DNA from: Methanoregula sp.
Lineage (GTDB): Archaea; Halobacteriota; Methanomicrobia; Methanomicrobiales; Methanospirillaceae
Reading direction: 5' to 3'
NCBI GenBank assembly: GCA_041645435.1
Contig: JBAZQB010000002.1
Coordinates: 186,001 to 250,000 of the forward strand
DNA length: 64,000 bases
Shown: piece by piece, positions 27,144 to 36,700 of the stretch
Layout: the number at the start of each line of letters is the position of its first letter
How positions within the stretch are numbered: position 1 is the first letter of the stretch
Program-made: the position numbers and the translations under genes
Notes under the pieces: generated by a model
Database searches by the model: none
What the model was told of the DNA's origin: nothing
The model's input: the letters and a program-made list of their open reading frames with translations, nothing else

Positions 27144-28430
27144 ATGAATAAACCGGTTCTGCAAGTAGCACTGGATCTTCTTGAATTGAAACGGGCTTTG
27201 CAGATCGCACAGGAAGCTATTGATGGCGGTGCAGACTGGATTGAGGTTGGAACCCCCCTTATAAAAAGTGAAGGAATGTCCGCAATTCGATCGATGAGGG
27301 AACGTTTTCCTGATACGGTTATCGTTGCTGATATGAAAGTTGCCGATACTGGTACATTGGAAGTGGAGATGGCTGCAAAGGCGGGTGCGGATATTGTATG
27401 TGTGCTTGCGGATGCAGATGATGCGGTCATTGAAGAGGCAATCCGCGCAGCCCGGCTATATGGAGTTCGGATAATGGCGGATTTGATCAATGTCAAGGAT
27501 CCTGTTTCCCAAGCCTGCCACCTCGAATCCCTTGGCATTGATATTATCTGTGCCCATGTCGGCATAGACCAGCAGATGACCGGAAGGGATTCGGTTGAAC
27601 TCCTGACCTCTCTATCAGGAAAAATTCACGTTCCTCTCGCAGTTGCCGGCGGAATCGATTATAAGAGTGCCGGAGAAGCAGTGCAGGGTGGGGCAGATAT
27701 TGTCATTGTGGGGGGAGGCATTGTCCGCTCTTCAGATGTAACCGGCTCAACAAAAAAGATCCGTGCTGCAATGGACCATCCCTCGATTAAACCGATCAAA
27801 AAAAAATCCGCGGATGAAAATATCCGATCCCTTTTAATGCAGGTTTCGACCCCCAATATCTCGGATGCAATGCACCGTAAGGGAGCGATGACGGGGATTT
27901 TTTCAATATGCGGAAATGTCAAAATGGTAGGAAGGGCAGTCACCGTCCAGACGCTTGCCGGGGATTGGGCAAAACCTGTGGAAGCCATCGATGTTGCCAG
28001 AAAAGATGAAGTGATCGTGATTAACAACGACGGATGTACACATGTAGCCCCCTGGGGAGAACTGGCTACGTTAAGTTGTGTAACAAAAGGTATCTCGGGT
28101 GTTGTTATCGACGGGGCTGTTCGGGATGTCGATGATATACGGGCAATGAAGTTTCCCCTGTTTGCAAAAGCAATCGTGCCAAATGCAGGAGAACCCAAAG
28201 GATTTGGGGAGATCAATTCGGAGATCCAGTGTGCGGGACAGTATGTCTGCCCGGGTGACTGGATTGTTGGTGATGAAAGCGGTGTCGTGGTAATTCCCGC
28301 GGGGCGAGCTTATGAAGTAGCACGCAGGGCACTGGAAGTAAGGAAAAACGAAGAACGAATACGGGAAGAGATCCGCAGAGGGAGTACACTCTCTCAAGTA
28401 GCAGAATTAATAAAATGGGAAAAACAGTGA
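27144..28430 (+). CDS. 3-hexulose-6-phosphate synthase fused to RraA-like domain
   Basis: Two-domain protein. Residues ~1-210 are HPS: LQVALDLLEL, GADWIEVGTPLIKSEG and DMKVADTG are the active-site strands; in archaea HPS supports pentose synthesis from fructose-6-phosphate by the reverse ribulose monophosphate route. Residues ~225-428 are RraA-like (STPNISDAMHRKG, GAVRDVDDIR), a fold of aldolases and RNase E inhibitors. The usual isomerase partner PHI is absent from the fusion. The ATG at 27144 is preferred over a TTG six bases earlier. Confidence 0.9.
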   Translation: MNKPVLQVALDLLELKRALQIAQEAIDGGADWIEVGTPLIKSEGMSAIRSMRERFPDTVIVADMKVADTGTLEVEMAAKAGADIVCVLADADDAVIEEAIRAARLYGVRIMADLINVKDPVSQACHLESLGIDIICAHVGIDQQMTGRDSVELLTSLSGKIHVPLAVAGGIDYKSAGEAVQGGADIVIVGGGIVRSSDVTGSTKKIRAAMDHPSIKPIKKKSADENIRSLLMQVSTPNISDAMHRKGAMTGIFSICGNVKMVGRAVTVQTLAGDWAKPVEAIDVARKDEVIVINNDGCTHVAPWGELATLSCVTKGISGVVIDGAVRDVDDIRAMKFPLFAKAIVPNAGEPKGFGEINSEIQCAGQYVCPGDWIVGDESGVVVIPAGRAYEVARRALEVRKNEERIREEIRRGSTLSQVAELIKWEKQ

Positions 28431-28437
28431 TGCAGTT

Positions 28438-28872
28438 CTAGTGGAACACGCTTCGTTCCAGAAGAATTGCACCAGAATTTTTAATCTTTTTTATCGCGTC
28501 TTCAACTAAATCTACACGAAGGATGAGCACTGCACCTTCTTTTCCGGAATATGCGTAGGAATACTCGATATTAATACCCGCATCTCCCAGAATTTTTGCC
28601 ACTTCATAGAGACCGCCCGGCTGATCTTTCATACGAACTGCAATCACATCAGTAAATGCGATATTAAATCCCATTGATAACAGTTTGTCATGCGCTTTTT
28701 CCGGGTGATCCACCAGTGCTCTCACAACGCCAAAACCGTTTGCTTCTGCGATGCTGAAAGCAAGGATATTGATCTTCTCCTCTCCCAATGCATGAGCAAT
28801 GGCTGCAAGCCTGCCCGGGCGGTTTTCAGAGAATATTGAAATCTGCCTGATTACATATTTTTGTGTGTCCAT
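28438..28872 (-). CDS. Tandem ACT-domain protein
   Basis: 144 residues made of two ACT domains (RQISIFSENRPGRLAAI and VRMKDQPGGLYEVAKILGDAGINIEY), a small-molecule, often amino-acid, binding fold. Stop-start spacing with the ligase gene upstream is essentially zero. In methanogens such proteins accompany PaaK-like ligases and indolepyruvate oxidoreductase, hinting at aromatic amino acid metabolism; the oxidoreductase is not in this window. Confidence 0.9.
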   Translation of the reverse strand: MDTQKYVIRQISIFSENRPGRLAAIAHALGEEKINILAFSIAEANGFGVVRALVDHPEKAHDKLLSMGFNIAFTDVIAVRMKDQPGGLYEVAKILGDAGINIEYSYAYSGKEGAVLILRVDLVEDAIKKIKNSGAILLERSVFH

Positions 28873-30177
28873 TTACATCGACCTCTTATCAATTACCCTC
28901 TTTGATTTACCTTCAAACCTTGGTAATGAGCCCGGTTCGACTAATTCGACATCTACATTAACGTTCAACGAATTCCTGAGCCGGTGTTCAACCTTCTGCC
29001 GTATCTGCATAAGATCATTGATTTTATCGCTGAATGACTCCTTGTTCAGTTCGACACGGACAAGCATGTCATCGAGAGCTCCTCTCTTCTCGACAACAAT
29101 CTGGAAATGCTCCCCCACTTCAGGAATTGCCATCAGCGCATACTCGACCTGTGAGGGGAAGACGTTGATACCCCGTATGATGAGCATATCATCTACTCTT
29201 CCCTGAATACGCTGGATCCTTGGGTGAGTTCTGCCACAGGCACAGGTATCTTCCTCCATTGTGGTGATATCCCCGATGCGATACCGTATCATAGGGAGGG
29301 CTTCTTTCTGAAGGATAGTGATAGTGAGCTCGCCTTTTTCCCCAGCTTCAAGTGATTCACCGGTTTTGGGGTCTATAATCTCTACCAGTGCGATATCCGA
29401 CCAGATGTGGAATCCTTTTTGTTCCGCACATTCAGTAAACATCGGGCCTGATAGTTCGCTGGTACCATAGATGTCATATGCATTGATACCAAGCCACTCC
29501 TGAATGCGGTTGCGCATCCCCTCCGTCCATGGCTCCGCACCCAGAATTCCGGTGCGCAGTTGGGTATCTTTTTTGATATTAACTCCCATCTTCTCTGCAA
29601 CTTCACCTATATGGAGGAGATACGAGGGTGTGCAGGCAATAGCGGTTGCTCCCAGATCCTGCATGAGTTCTATCTGGCGTTCGGTATTTCCTACACTTGT
29701 CGGGATTACGGTTGCTCCAATCCTCTCGGCACCATAGTGCATACCAAGTCCCCCGGTAAAGAGACCGTATCCATAACTTACCTGAATTACATCGCCTCTG
29801 CCCAGTCCGATTGAGGTAAGGGCACGGGCCAGTGAGGTTGTCCAGGTGTTTATGTCGTTTTGTGTATAACCAACAACGGTTGGTTTTCCTGTGGTGCCCG
29901 ATGACACATGATAGCGGACGAGCTCGTCCTGCGTTGCCGTGAAGATCTTATCCGGGTAATTGTCTCTCAGATCCCGTTTGAACATGAACGGGAGTTTATG
30001 CACATCAGAAAGTTTAGTGATGTCATCCGGGTGGACTTTCTGCTCTTTCATCCGGTCGTGGTAAAACGGAGAGAAACTGTACAATCGGTACACCAGACTC
30101 TTTAGCAGTTTGTACTGCATCCGCTGGAGATCTTCTTTGGGCATTTCCTCGATGCGTGGATCCCAACATTTCATCAA
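28873..30177 (-). CDS. Phenylacetate-CoA ligase / F390 synthetase family protein (copy 2)
   Basis: Adenylate-forming enzyme of 434 residues with the P-loop-like SSGTTGKPTVVGYT, the YGTSEL motif, YRIGDIT and a C-terminal swivel domain around RGINVFPSQVE. Could be an arylacetate-CoA ligase or a coenzyme F390 synthetase homologue; sequence alone does not decide. Overlaps its paralogue upstream by 4 bases (ATGA-type) and touches the ACT gene downstream. Confidence 0.9.
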   Translation of the reverse strand: MMKCWDPRIEEMPKEDLQRMQYKLLKSLVYRLYSFSPFYHDRMKEQKVHPDDITKLSDVHKLPFMFKRDLRDNYPDKIFTATQDELVRYHVSSGTTGKPTVVGYTQNDINTWTTSLARALTSIGLGRGDVIQVSYGYGLFTGGLGMHYGAERIGATVIPTSVGNTERQIELMQDLGATAIACTPSYLLHIGEVAEKMGVNIKKDTQLRTGILGAEPWTEGMRNRIQEWLGINAYDIYGTSELSGPMFTECAEQKGFHIWSDIALVEIIDPKTGESLEAGEKGELTITILQKEALPMIRYRIGDITTMEEDTCACGRTHPRIQRIQGRVDDMLIIRGINVFPSQVEYALMAIPEVGEHFQIVVEKRGALDDMLVRVELNKESFSDKINDLMQIRQKVEHRLRNSLNVNVDVELVEPGSLPRFEGKSKRVIDKRSM

Positions 30178-31463
30178 ATCGCCTCCCTTCTGTCTATCAC
30201 TCGCTTTGCCTTTCCTTCGAAACGCGGCAATGATCCTGGCTCAACAAGCCTGACCGTTGTTCGCAGCTCCAGGGCATCGCGGAGTTCTTTTCCTACTTTT
30301 TTCTGGATTCTTGCCAGATCCGTGAGTTCGCCACTGAAAAAGTCTCTGTTAATCTCAACTTCCACCGTCATTTCATCCAGATGATTTATTCTGTCGATAT
30401 ATACCATAAACTGATTGCCGACTTCAGGGATTTTCAGGAGCACGTGTTCAATCTGGGAGGGGAACACATTGATACCCCGGATGACCAGCATATCATCGCT
30501 TCTTCCCGTGATTCTGGCGATCTTCTGCGCTCTTTTACACAGGCAGCCATCTTCCATCAGCATCGTAACATCACCGGTACGATATCGCAGCAGAGGCATG
30601 GCTTCTTTGACCAGCGGGGTTACTACCAACTCCCCACGCTCTCCATCTGAGACACGGTCTCCGGAAATTGGATCAATGATCTCAACCAGATAGGAATCAT
30701 GCCAGATATGGAGCCCGTCACGCTCCTCACATTCGAATGCAACACCCGGTCCAAAGAGCTCGCTCAGGCCATATGAATCGTACGCTGTTACACCAAGTCT
30801 TTTTTCAAGAGTGTGCCGTACACTTTCTGACCATGGCTCAGCCCCGAAAATTCCTGTTTTGAGACTATCGAGAGATTCACCCATCTCTTCTGCAACCTCC
30901 GAAAGATGCATTGCGTAACTGGGTGTGCAGTGAATTGTTGTCACGCCAAAATCTCTGATCATTTCGATCTGGCGTTTGGTATTCCCTGTGGCGCTGGGGA
31001 TAACCGTCATCCCTATTTTTTCTGCACCATAGTGGAAACCAAGACCCCCAGTGAACATGCCATAATTGACCATATTCTGGAAGATATCATCCTTTCCAAC
31101 ACCGATCATGGTCATATTGCGTGCAATCAGGTCTGCCCAGACATCAAGGTCTTTTTTTGTGTATCCAACAACCGTAGGTTTTCCTGTTGTTCCCGATGTT
31201 GTATGGATGCGGACGATATCCCTTAGAGGAACTGCGAACAACCCGAAAGGATAGCCATCCCGAAGATCCTGTTTTTTGGTAAAAGGTATTTTCTGGATGT
31301 CATCCAGTGTTTTTATCGATGATGTCGTGATTCCTGCCTCGGAAAGACGCTTTTTAAAAAAACCAACTTTTTGTGCCTGGTTTATCGTTTTCTTCAAACG
31401 TTTGAGCTGAAGTGCCTGTAAATCATCAGGTTTCAGGGTTTCAATCTGCTTATCCCAGAACAT
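30174..31463 (-). CDS. Phenylacetate-CoA ligase / F390 synthetase family protein (copy 1)
   Basis: 429-residue paralogue of the next gene, sharing TTSGTTGKPTVVGYT, YGLSELFGPG, YRTGDVT and RGINVFPSQIE. The two copies are clearly diverged (for example FKKRLSEAGITT against YHDRMKEQKVHP), so this is an old tandem duplication and the products may act on different acids. Head of the three-gene operon with the ACT protein. Confidence 0.9.
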   Translation of the reverse strand: MFWDKQIETLKPDDLQALQLKRLKKTINQAQKVGFFKKRLSEAGITTSSIKTLDDIQKIPFTKKQDLRDGYPFGLFAVPLRDIVRIHTTSGTTGKPTVVGYTKKDLDVWADLIARNMTMIGVGKDDIFQNMVNYGMFTGGLGFHYGAEKIGMTVIPSATGNTKRQIEMIRDFGVTTIHCTPSYAMHLSEVAEEMGESLDSLKTGIFGAEPWSESVRHTLEKRLGVTAYDSYGLSELFGPGVAFECEERDGLHIWHDSYLVEIIDPISGDRVSDGERGELVVTPLVKEAMPLLRYRTGDVTMLMEDGCLCKRAQKIARITGRSDDMLVIRGINVFPSQIEHVLLKIPEVGNQFMVYIDRINHLDEMTVEVEINRDFFSGELTDLARIQKKVGKELRDALELRTTVRLVEPGSLPRFEGKAKRVIDRREAI

Positions 31464-31661
31464 CTCCGACCTCTGTTATGCTATCGCATGACAAATTATG
31501 TCTTGACTACGGTATATATCCACCGAAAATGCAGAATTTAGGTAATATTGGGAACCGGACTTTTGTAACTTACTCTCTACTTCCCTAAAAGGTACAACGA
31601 TGATTTAATCTGTGGAAATGTGGTAGTAATTATCTGAATTGGGAAGGATCATACGGGGTTT

Positions 31662-32594
31662 ATGGAAACGAATTATCCTTGGTTGTCGGTTAGCGGGTTT
31701 GGCTCTCATATCAAATCGACACAAACAAAGCTAATTGTCCAGAAAAAAAACAGCGTTGAAGAATACCCTCTTGAATCTGTAAAAAATCTTCTCATCGTTG
31801 GTGGCCATACGATAAGCTCGGGAACGATTACGCAGCTCATAAAAAAAGGTGCAATAATCTCATTTTTCGAACCAGATGGGAATCCAATTGGGATTATCAG
31901 CCCTTTCGGCTACCATAACGATCCGGAGGTGTATCATGCACAGCAAACCGGATCACGACATCGCTATGCAACGGTTATTGCTCAGGGAGCATTGAAGTCC
32001 CGCCTTGTCGCTATTAATCGCCTGCAGGAGACGCAGAATGTGGTGCTTTTTTATGAAGGTGAGTCGGATTTCCTTCATAAGTCCTTAGAGGAAATGGCAT
32101 ACCTGATCAAACTCGACGAGATCCGCCGTCTGCACCGCCTGACCTCTGATATGTATTATGAGATCATGTCGCGCAACACCAAGCCCGAATTTGGATTTCG
32201 GAGACGGACATTGCGTCCTCAGATAGATCCCATCAATGCCATGCTCTCATTTGGTTATGCAATGCTGTTTGGCAATTGCTGTGTTTCACTGATCGGGGCG
32301 AGGTTGGACCCTGACATTGGCCTGTTGCATGAAGGTAATGGGGGTCTGGTCAATGATATTGCTGAGTCGATGAAATCTGAAATGATTGATAAAGTAGTTT
32401 TTAGGATCGCCCGCGAATCCCTTATACCTGAAGATTATGAACTCACCAATGATCGGTGCATGCTATCAGATGAATTAATCAGAAATCTCATTAAAACATT
32501 TCATGATACAATAAACAATAACAAAATCGATGAACAGGTATCAAATCTCTCAAATGCAATACGTAATAATGGTGAATTTAAAGCCCTGTACTGA
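31662..32594 (+). CDS. cas1: Solo Cas1-family protein
   Basis: 310 residues with the Cas1 layout: N-terminal beta domain (LLIVGGHTISSGTI), a helical catalytic domain with FRRRTLRPQIDPINAMLSFGYAML, GLLHEGNGG and LVNDIAE. The His (H223) and Asp (D232) of the metal site are visible. Where canonical Cas1 has Glu in the E-G-x-A-A-x-x-Y segment, this protein reads LHRLTSDMY, so H158 stands in its place. The H-to-D distance is also short (9 residues). No cas2, no effector genes and no repeat array are nearby. Resembles the solo Cas1 families described from methanogens. Ends in convergent overlap (17 bases) with acyP. Confidence 0.88.
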   Translation: METNYPWLSVSGFGSHIKSTQTKLIVQKKNSVEEYPLESVKNLLIVGGHTISSGTITQLIKKGAIISFFEPDGNPIGIISPFGYHNDPEVYHAQQTGSRHRYATVIAQGALKSRLVAINRLQETQNVVLFYEGESDFLHKSLEEMAYLIKLDEIRRLHRLTSDMYYEIMSRNTKPEFGFRRRTLRPQIDPINAMLSFGYAMLFGNCCVSLIGARLDPDIGLLHEGNGGLVNDIAESMKSEMIDKVVFRIARESLIPEDYELTNDRCMLSDELIRNLIKTFHDTINNNKIDEQVSNLSNAIRNNGEFKALY

Positions 32595-32874
32595 TACGTC
32601 CCTCTCCTTTGATAATTGAAAAGTCGTCAAAAACCTTTAACTGAATTTCTGATTGCCGGAGATCGCGGATTACTGCACGGGGACAACCATACACCATTGA
32701 TACAAATTTTTCAAGAATCATCAATTCACCGGTTACATAAATGTGGACCCTTCCGTCAGGTAAATTCATAACCGTTCCGCTAAGTTTCAAATCGGTGGCG
32801 ATTCTCCGTACGCATGCCCTGAATCCGACTTTCTGGACCCTTCCCGAGATGAATATTTCTATTGTTTTCACCAT
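32578..32874 (-). CDS. acyP: Acylphosphatase
   Basis: 98-residue enzyme that hydrolyses acyl phosphates. Active-site Arg in GRVQKVGFR and Asn in MNLPDGRV are present. The start shares one base with the stop of the 1185-residue gene upstream. Confidence 0.94.
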   Translation of the reverse strand: MVKTIEIFISGRVQKVGFRACVRRIATDLKLSGTVMNLPDGRVHIYVTGELMILEKFVSMVYGCPRAVIRDLRQSEIQLKVFDDFSIIKGEGRISTGL

Positions 32875-35800
32875 CAGATCCCCTGCATAATTTTAATTGC
32901 ATGTCCGAGTTCATCGAACACTTCATCACGGAGAGTTGACTGGCGAATATTTGTCGCTGCGTCAATGGCACAATCAAGGACATCCTGAGCAGCACTTTCA
33001 CAACCAGCAGCATGACTCTTCATAGCAATATCACACATAACATAAGCCCTTCGGGAAAGTGGCCGGATTATCTGCGCCTCTTTTATTGCACTTTGCATCA
33101 TGCGTTTTGAGAGTTTTCTATTGCCTTCTCTTCTGAATAGAATTGAAAGGTCACAGAAAAAGATCGCTTCTTTTCCGCGATCGGCAACCGAACGGATAAT
33201 TCGTTCAAGTGAGGCTATCTGGTTGGGATGAGCCCCGTCATCAATAATTTTTTCCGACACTGCCCTGATCTTACTATAATGACTGGGAATCTCATGAGAC
33301 TCTTTTTGCCCCAGCTGCATAAAGCGATGATGTCTCAACTCATCATCGGTAATAGTCTTTGTAGTATCAATTGCATAGCTGAAATATTTCTTATTATTCC
33401 GTGTTGTGTACAGCATCGAATATGTCTGGGCAACATTGTCGCGGATTGTGTCAGCGATATACTGGATATTGATATGTTTTGTTAATGTATCTGCCTTTTT
33501 TAGTAAAGGCAGGAATGCTTCATCTTTACTATATTGAAGTGAGAAAGGGATAATATCCAGAATTATTGATGCCCGTTCATAGGGTGAGGGTATTTTTTCT
33601 GCAGCCTCCACCATTAAAGTGAGCAATTCAACACATTGATCACTATCGTAACTTACCATTCGGAACATTGCAATAAGTGAATTGATGTAATCGACTGGTT
33701 CTTTGATTTTCGATACGATATTGAATGCGACATTAACTAATGAATTGTCGGGAGTGATTGTGTTAAGGCTGACGATTGCAAAAATAATCTGCCGGCGGGC
33801 AATCGTGCTATTGGGAAATTCTACGGATTCCAGAATTTGAATTCCCACATCAAGGCAATTCTTTGCCATTTTCTGATCGATATGGCAGAATAGTGTTGTC
33901 AGATCCGCTAAAACAATTACTTTCTGATATTCTGCCGGAAGATTTTGTAATGAATCAAAAACTTCTTTGAGAATTTCTGATGAATGTTCCGTATCCCCCG
34001 ATTTAAATGCAGAATCTGCAAGGTTTAGTAACCCTGTGAGACGATTGTAGGGATCTTGTATCAAGTGAAGGACGCGATACATCAGATTGATAGTAATTGG
34101 ATTTGATCGGGCTCGTTCACTTCTCTGAAGGAGGTATGCCATTATTTCATAGGGATCAGTCGAACCGTGAAGGGGAGTATCCTCGTTGAGGTTTGAGATA
34201 ATCCGGGACATCATCGCATCCCGTTCTAATGCATTACTGATTTCAACAGAGTATATCGCAAGAGGGATAATAAAATCCGGATTGTCACTCGTTTTTGAAT
34301 AGGAGATTATCACATCTATTAATCCAGCAATTTTAAGGGAGATCTGTTGGGGTTTTACACTTTTTTTAATTATCTCCAGAGCGCGCTCGAATGGAGGTAC
34401 AGTCATTGAAACCTCTTGAGTACGTGATTGAATTAACGGTTCTTTGAGTAAAATACATCCAATTTCAATAAAACACTTAGCAATACGTTCAAGTAATTGG
34501 GTTTTTAATGCAGGTGCATCGATATCCTGTGCGATTATGTACGCCTTTTCGAGCGCCTCAGGTGATCGGTTATCAATTGAGTATTTTATTATTCCCTCAA
34601 TGATGTTAGCCATTGCCAAGACTGCCAGATCTTTTTCAAGAAGGGAATTGCTCCATTCTTTCATTCTTAAAAGGAGATCAAGATCTCCCTGCTGAGCTGC
34701 CAGGATCGCTGCTTCATCGATAATCCTGCTCAATGTGGCAGATCGGGTTTTTTGTCCATTTATCTGGCAGGTCAGTCCAACAGCTCTCTGAAGGAAATCA
34801 CGGTTTTTTCGCTGCACACCAATTTGGGCAATTTTTATGACAATACTTGAAATAGCTCGTTCTTTTAATGACAATTCTTTGATAGAATCCGCGAGTTTTA
34901 TCAGGATATCCGGTTCATGAGTATTGAGGATACCCCGGTCCACAAGAAGGGTGATGCATTCAAGAAAGAGAGAATCCCTTCGGGGATGTAAAAGGATAAG
35001 ATCTTTCATAGAATGGATATGGGGGATTATTTCATCAAAAGAAGAGTCCTTAGAAATTTTAATGACTGCCTGATATATCGCATTATAGGAAATTTCTACG
35101 GGAATCGTCTGGAGAATTGAACTGTTAATCTTTGCAATTGAATTCTTTTTTACTCCAGTGATCAGGAGATTGGTTAAGCAATCTGTGTAGGAAGAAATAT
35201 TTTCGGATTCATGATTGACTTTCCCAAATATGTCGAGTGCTGATTCAAAATCTCCTGAACTGACAATAATTTGTGAAAACTGAAAATAAACCCGGGATAA
35301 ATATTCAGTATTGCAGTTTTTTTCAATAATGGGTACCAGTTCAGAAAGCATGTTTATTTCATTCGAGTGACGGGAAACAGAGATTCCTGCTTTGATTATC
35401 TCCCGTATTGGGTATTTATCAGGATTTTTTTCAAGCTGTTGAAGTGTCATTGCAGATTCAAGATACCAGATATCTCCTGATTGCTCTGCCTTCCTGAGAA
35501 GATCAATGATAAGAGTTCCCGTAACAAAGGGTAGGGTCTCACAGAGGGATTGTAGTATTTTGGCGATCTTTTGTTTGTCCTTTTCGCGTTCGAGAAGCTG
35601 ATCTACCTGGGCGCTGATAATCTCAAGTTGCTTATCCGAGTTACTATCTTCAAAGTTACGGATAAATTCTGTAATATCAGACAATTCTCCGGAAAACGCA
35701 GATTTAATTCCATTCTCAATGATTAAATTTACGCAGTTCTGTCTACGGATCTTCTGGTGAATATCGGATGCAATTTTGATACTCTCTATGAATAATGGAC

Positions 35801-36431
35801 GATTCCTTTCCAGAACTGCTATAGTTGCAATTGCTTTTGCAAGTTCAGAGTGAAGGACCGCACGTTTTGAGATATCGCTGATATCCTCAATAAGACTGAG
35901 TGAACTACGGAGACGTTTTTCATCACGTGTTGTGATCGACCAGACTATCAAAAGTGGTATAATGTCGATCATGATATCAGATCGGTACTTCCTGAAGCTG
36001 ATCCGTTCGAGCATGATCATACCCTGTTCGATAAACGAAGGATCAGAATGAGATACGCCGGCTTCAATGAGATCCCGTGCGATCAATGCAAATACACGTG
36101 ACTGATAACTTTTTTTATCTAAGATATCTGACAGGAAAAGAAGTGATTTTAGCCATGCATCATTCTTTGTTTTAATGAACTGCCCAAGAATGCTTGAGAA
36201 TAAGGCATCTAATTCGTTGCTTGGAATACTGGGGAGGGCATACAAAAGGGCAGGATTGTTTGATTTGATGGCTGTATCAACAAGGAGATGATTAAGATCA
36301 GAGACAATTGTTTTTTTTGCCTGTCGTCCCCAAGTCTGGTGTAAATCATCAATACTATCCCTTACGATCTTCCAATCATCTGGTGATAGCGCCTGTTGAA
36401 TTTTATCGATTATTTCCGTGGGTTTAACCAT
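32874..36431 (-). CDS. Giant helical-repeat protein, function unknown
   Basis: 1185 residues, no signal peptide or membrane segment. The sequence is a continuous series of amphipathic helix pairs of roughly 35-40 residues, with recurring patterns such as a small residue-rich helix followed by GDxxxA or SxDPYxR turns, resembling TPR/HEAT-type solenoids. Such solenoids normally act as protein scaffolds. No enzymatic motif seen. One base overlap with acyP. Lower GC than the core genes and isoleucine-rich. It could be a Methanomicrobiales-specific family; I do not recognise it. Confidence 0.85.
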   Translation of the reverse strand: MVKPTEIIDKIQQALSPDDWKIVRDSIDDLHQTWGRQAKKTIVSDLNHLLVDTAIKSNNPALLYALPSIPSNELDALFSSILGQFIKTKNDAWLKSLLFLSDILDKKSYQSRVFALIARDLIEAGVSHSDPSFIEQGMIMLERISFRKYRSDIMIDIIPLLIVWSITTRDEKRLRSSLSLIEDISDISKRAVLHSELAKAIATIAVLERNRPLFIESIKIASDIHQKIRRQNCVNLIIENGIKSAFSGELSDITEFIRNFEDSNSDKQLEIISAQVDQLLEREKDKQKIAKILQSLCETLPFVTGTLIIDLLRKAEQSGDIWYLESAMTLQQLEKNPDKYPIREIIKAGISVSRHSNEINMLSELVPIIEKNCNTEYLSRVYFQFSQIIVSSGDFESALDIFGKVNHESENISSYTDCLTNLLITGVKKNSIAKINSSILQTIPVEISYNAIYQAVIKISKDSSFDEIIPHIHSMKDLILLHPRRDSLFLECITLLVDRGILNTHEPDILIKLADSIKELSLKERAISSIVIKIAQIGVQRKNRDFLQRAVGLTCQINGQKTRSATLSRIIDEAAILAAQQGDLDLLLRMKEWSNSLLEKDLAVLAMANIIEGIIKYSIDNRSPEALEKAYIIAQDIDAPALKTQLLERIAKCFIEIGCILLKEPLIQSRTQEVSMTVPPFERALEIIKKSVKPQQISLKIAGLIDVIISYSKTSDNPDFIIPLAIYSVEISNALERDAMMSRIISNLNEDTPLHGSTDPYEIMAYLLQRSERARSNPITINLMYRVLHLIQDPYNRLTGLLNLADSAFKSGDTEHSSEILKEVFDSLQNLPAEYQKVIVLADLTTLFCHIDQKMAKNCLDVGIQILESVEFPNSTIARRQIIFAIVSLNTITPDNSLVNVAFNIVSKIKEPVDYINSLIAMFRMVSYDSDQCVELLTLMVEAAEKIPSPYERASIILDIIPFSLQYSKDEAFLPLLKKADTLTKHINIQYIADTIRDNVAQTYSMLYTTRNNKKYFSYAIDTTKTITDDELRHHRFMQLGQKESHEIPSHYSKIRAVSEKIIDDGAHPNQIASLERIIRSVADRGKEAIFFCDLSILFRREGNRKLSKRMMQSAIKEAQIIRPLSRRAYVMCDIAMKSHAAGCESAAQDVLDCAIDAATNIRQSTLRDEVFDELGHAIKIMQGI

Positions 36432-36700
36432 TATTTATTTTCCCGGTTAAAGAAATTCAGGTATTTATCTCAATTTGACCCAATTAGTTAATAAAATTTA
36501 CTATTTTATTTACGCTAAATTCCATATTTTTTTTGGATACTAAAGCAAATTTATCGGTTTTTTACCCGAAATCTCAATAATGAAACCCTTAATTTTAATA
36601 AACAATAAAAATTTCAATTATTCCTCGAATTCATCCCCAAAAATCCTTTTTTCCGATAATTCCAATCTGAACTAAAAAACCTATATTAGATTTAAAAGGC

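Noticed and set aside
31464..31661. CRISPR array or leader near cas1
   Set aside because: No regularly spaced repeats on either side of cas1; the upstream gap is ordinary AT-rich promoter-type sequence.
31662..32594. Casposon
   Set aside because: No family B DNA polymerase, HTH or nuclease genes and no terminal inverted repeats around cas1.
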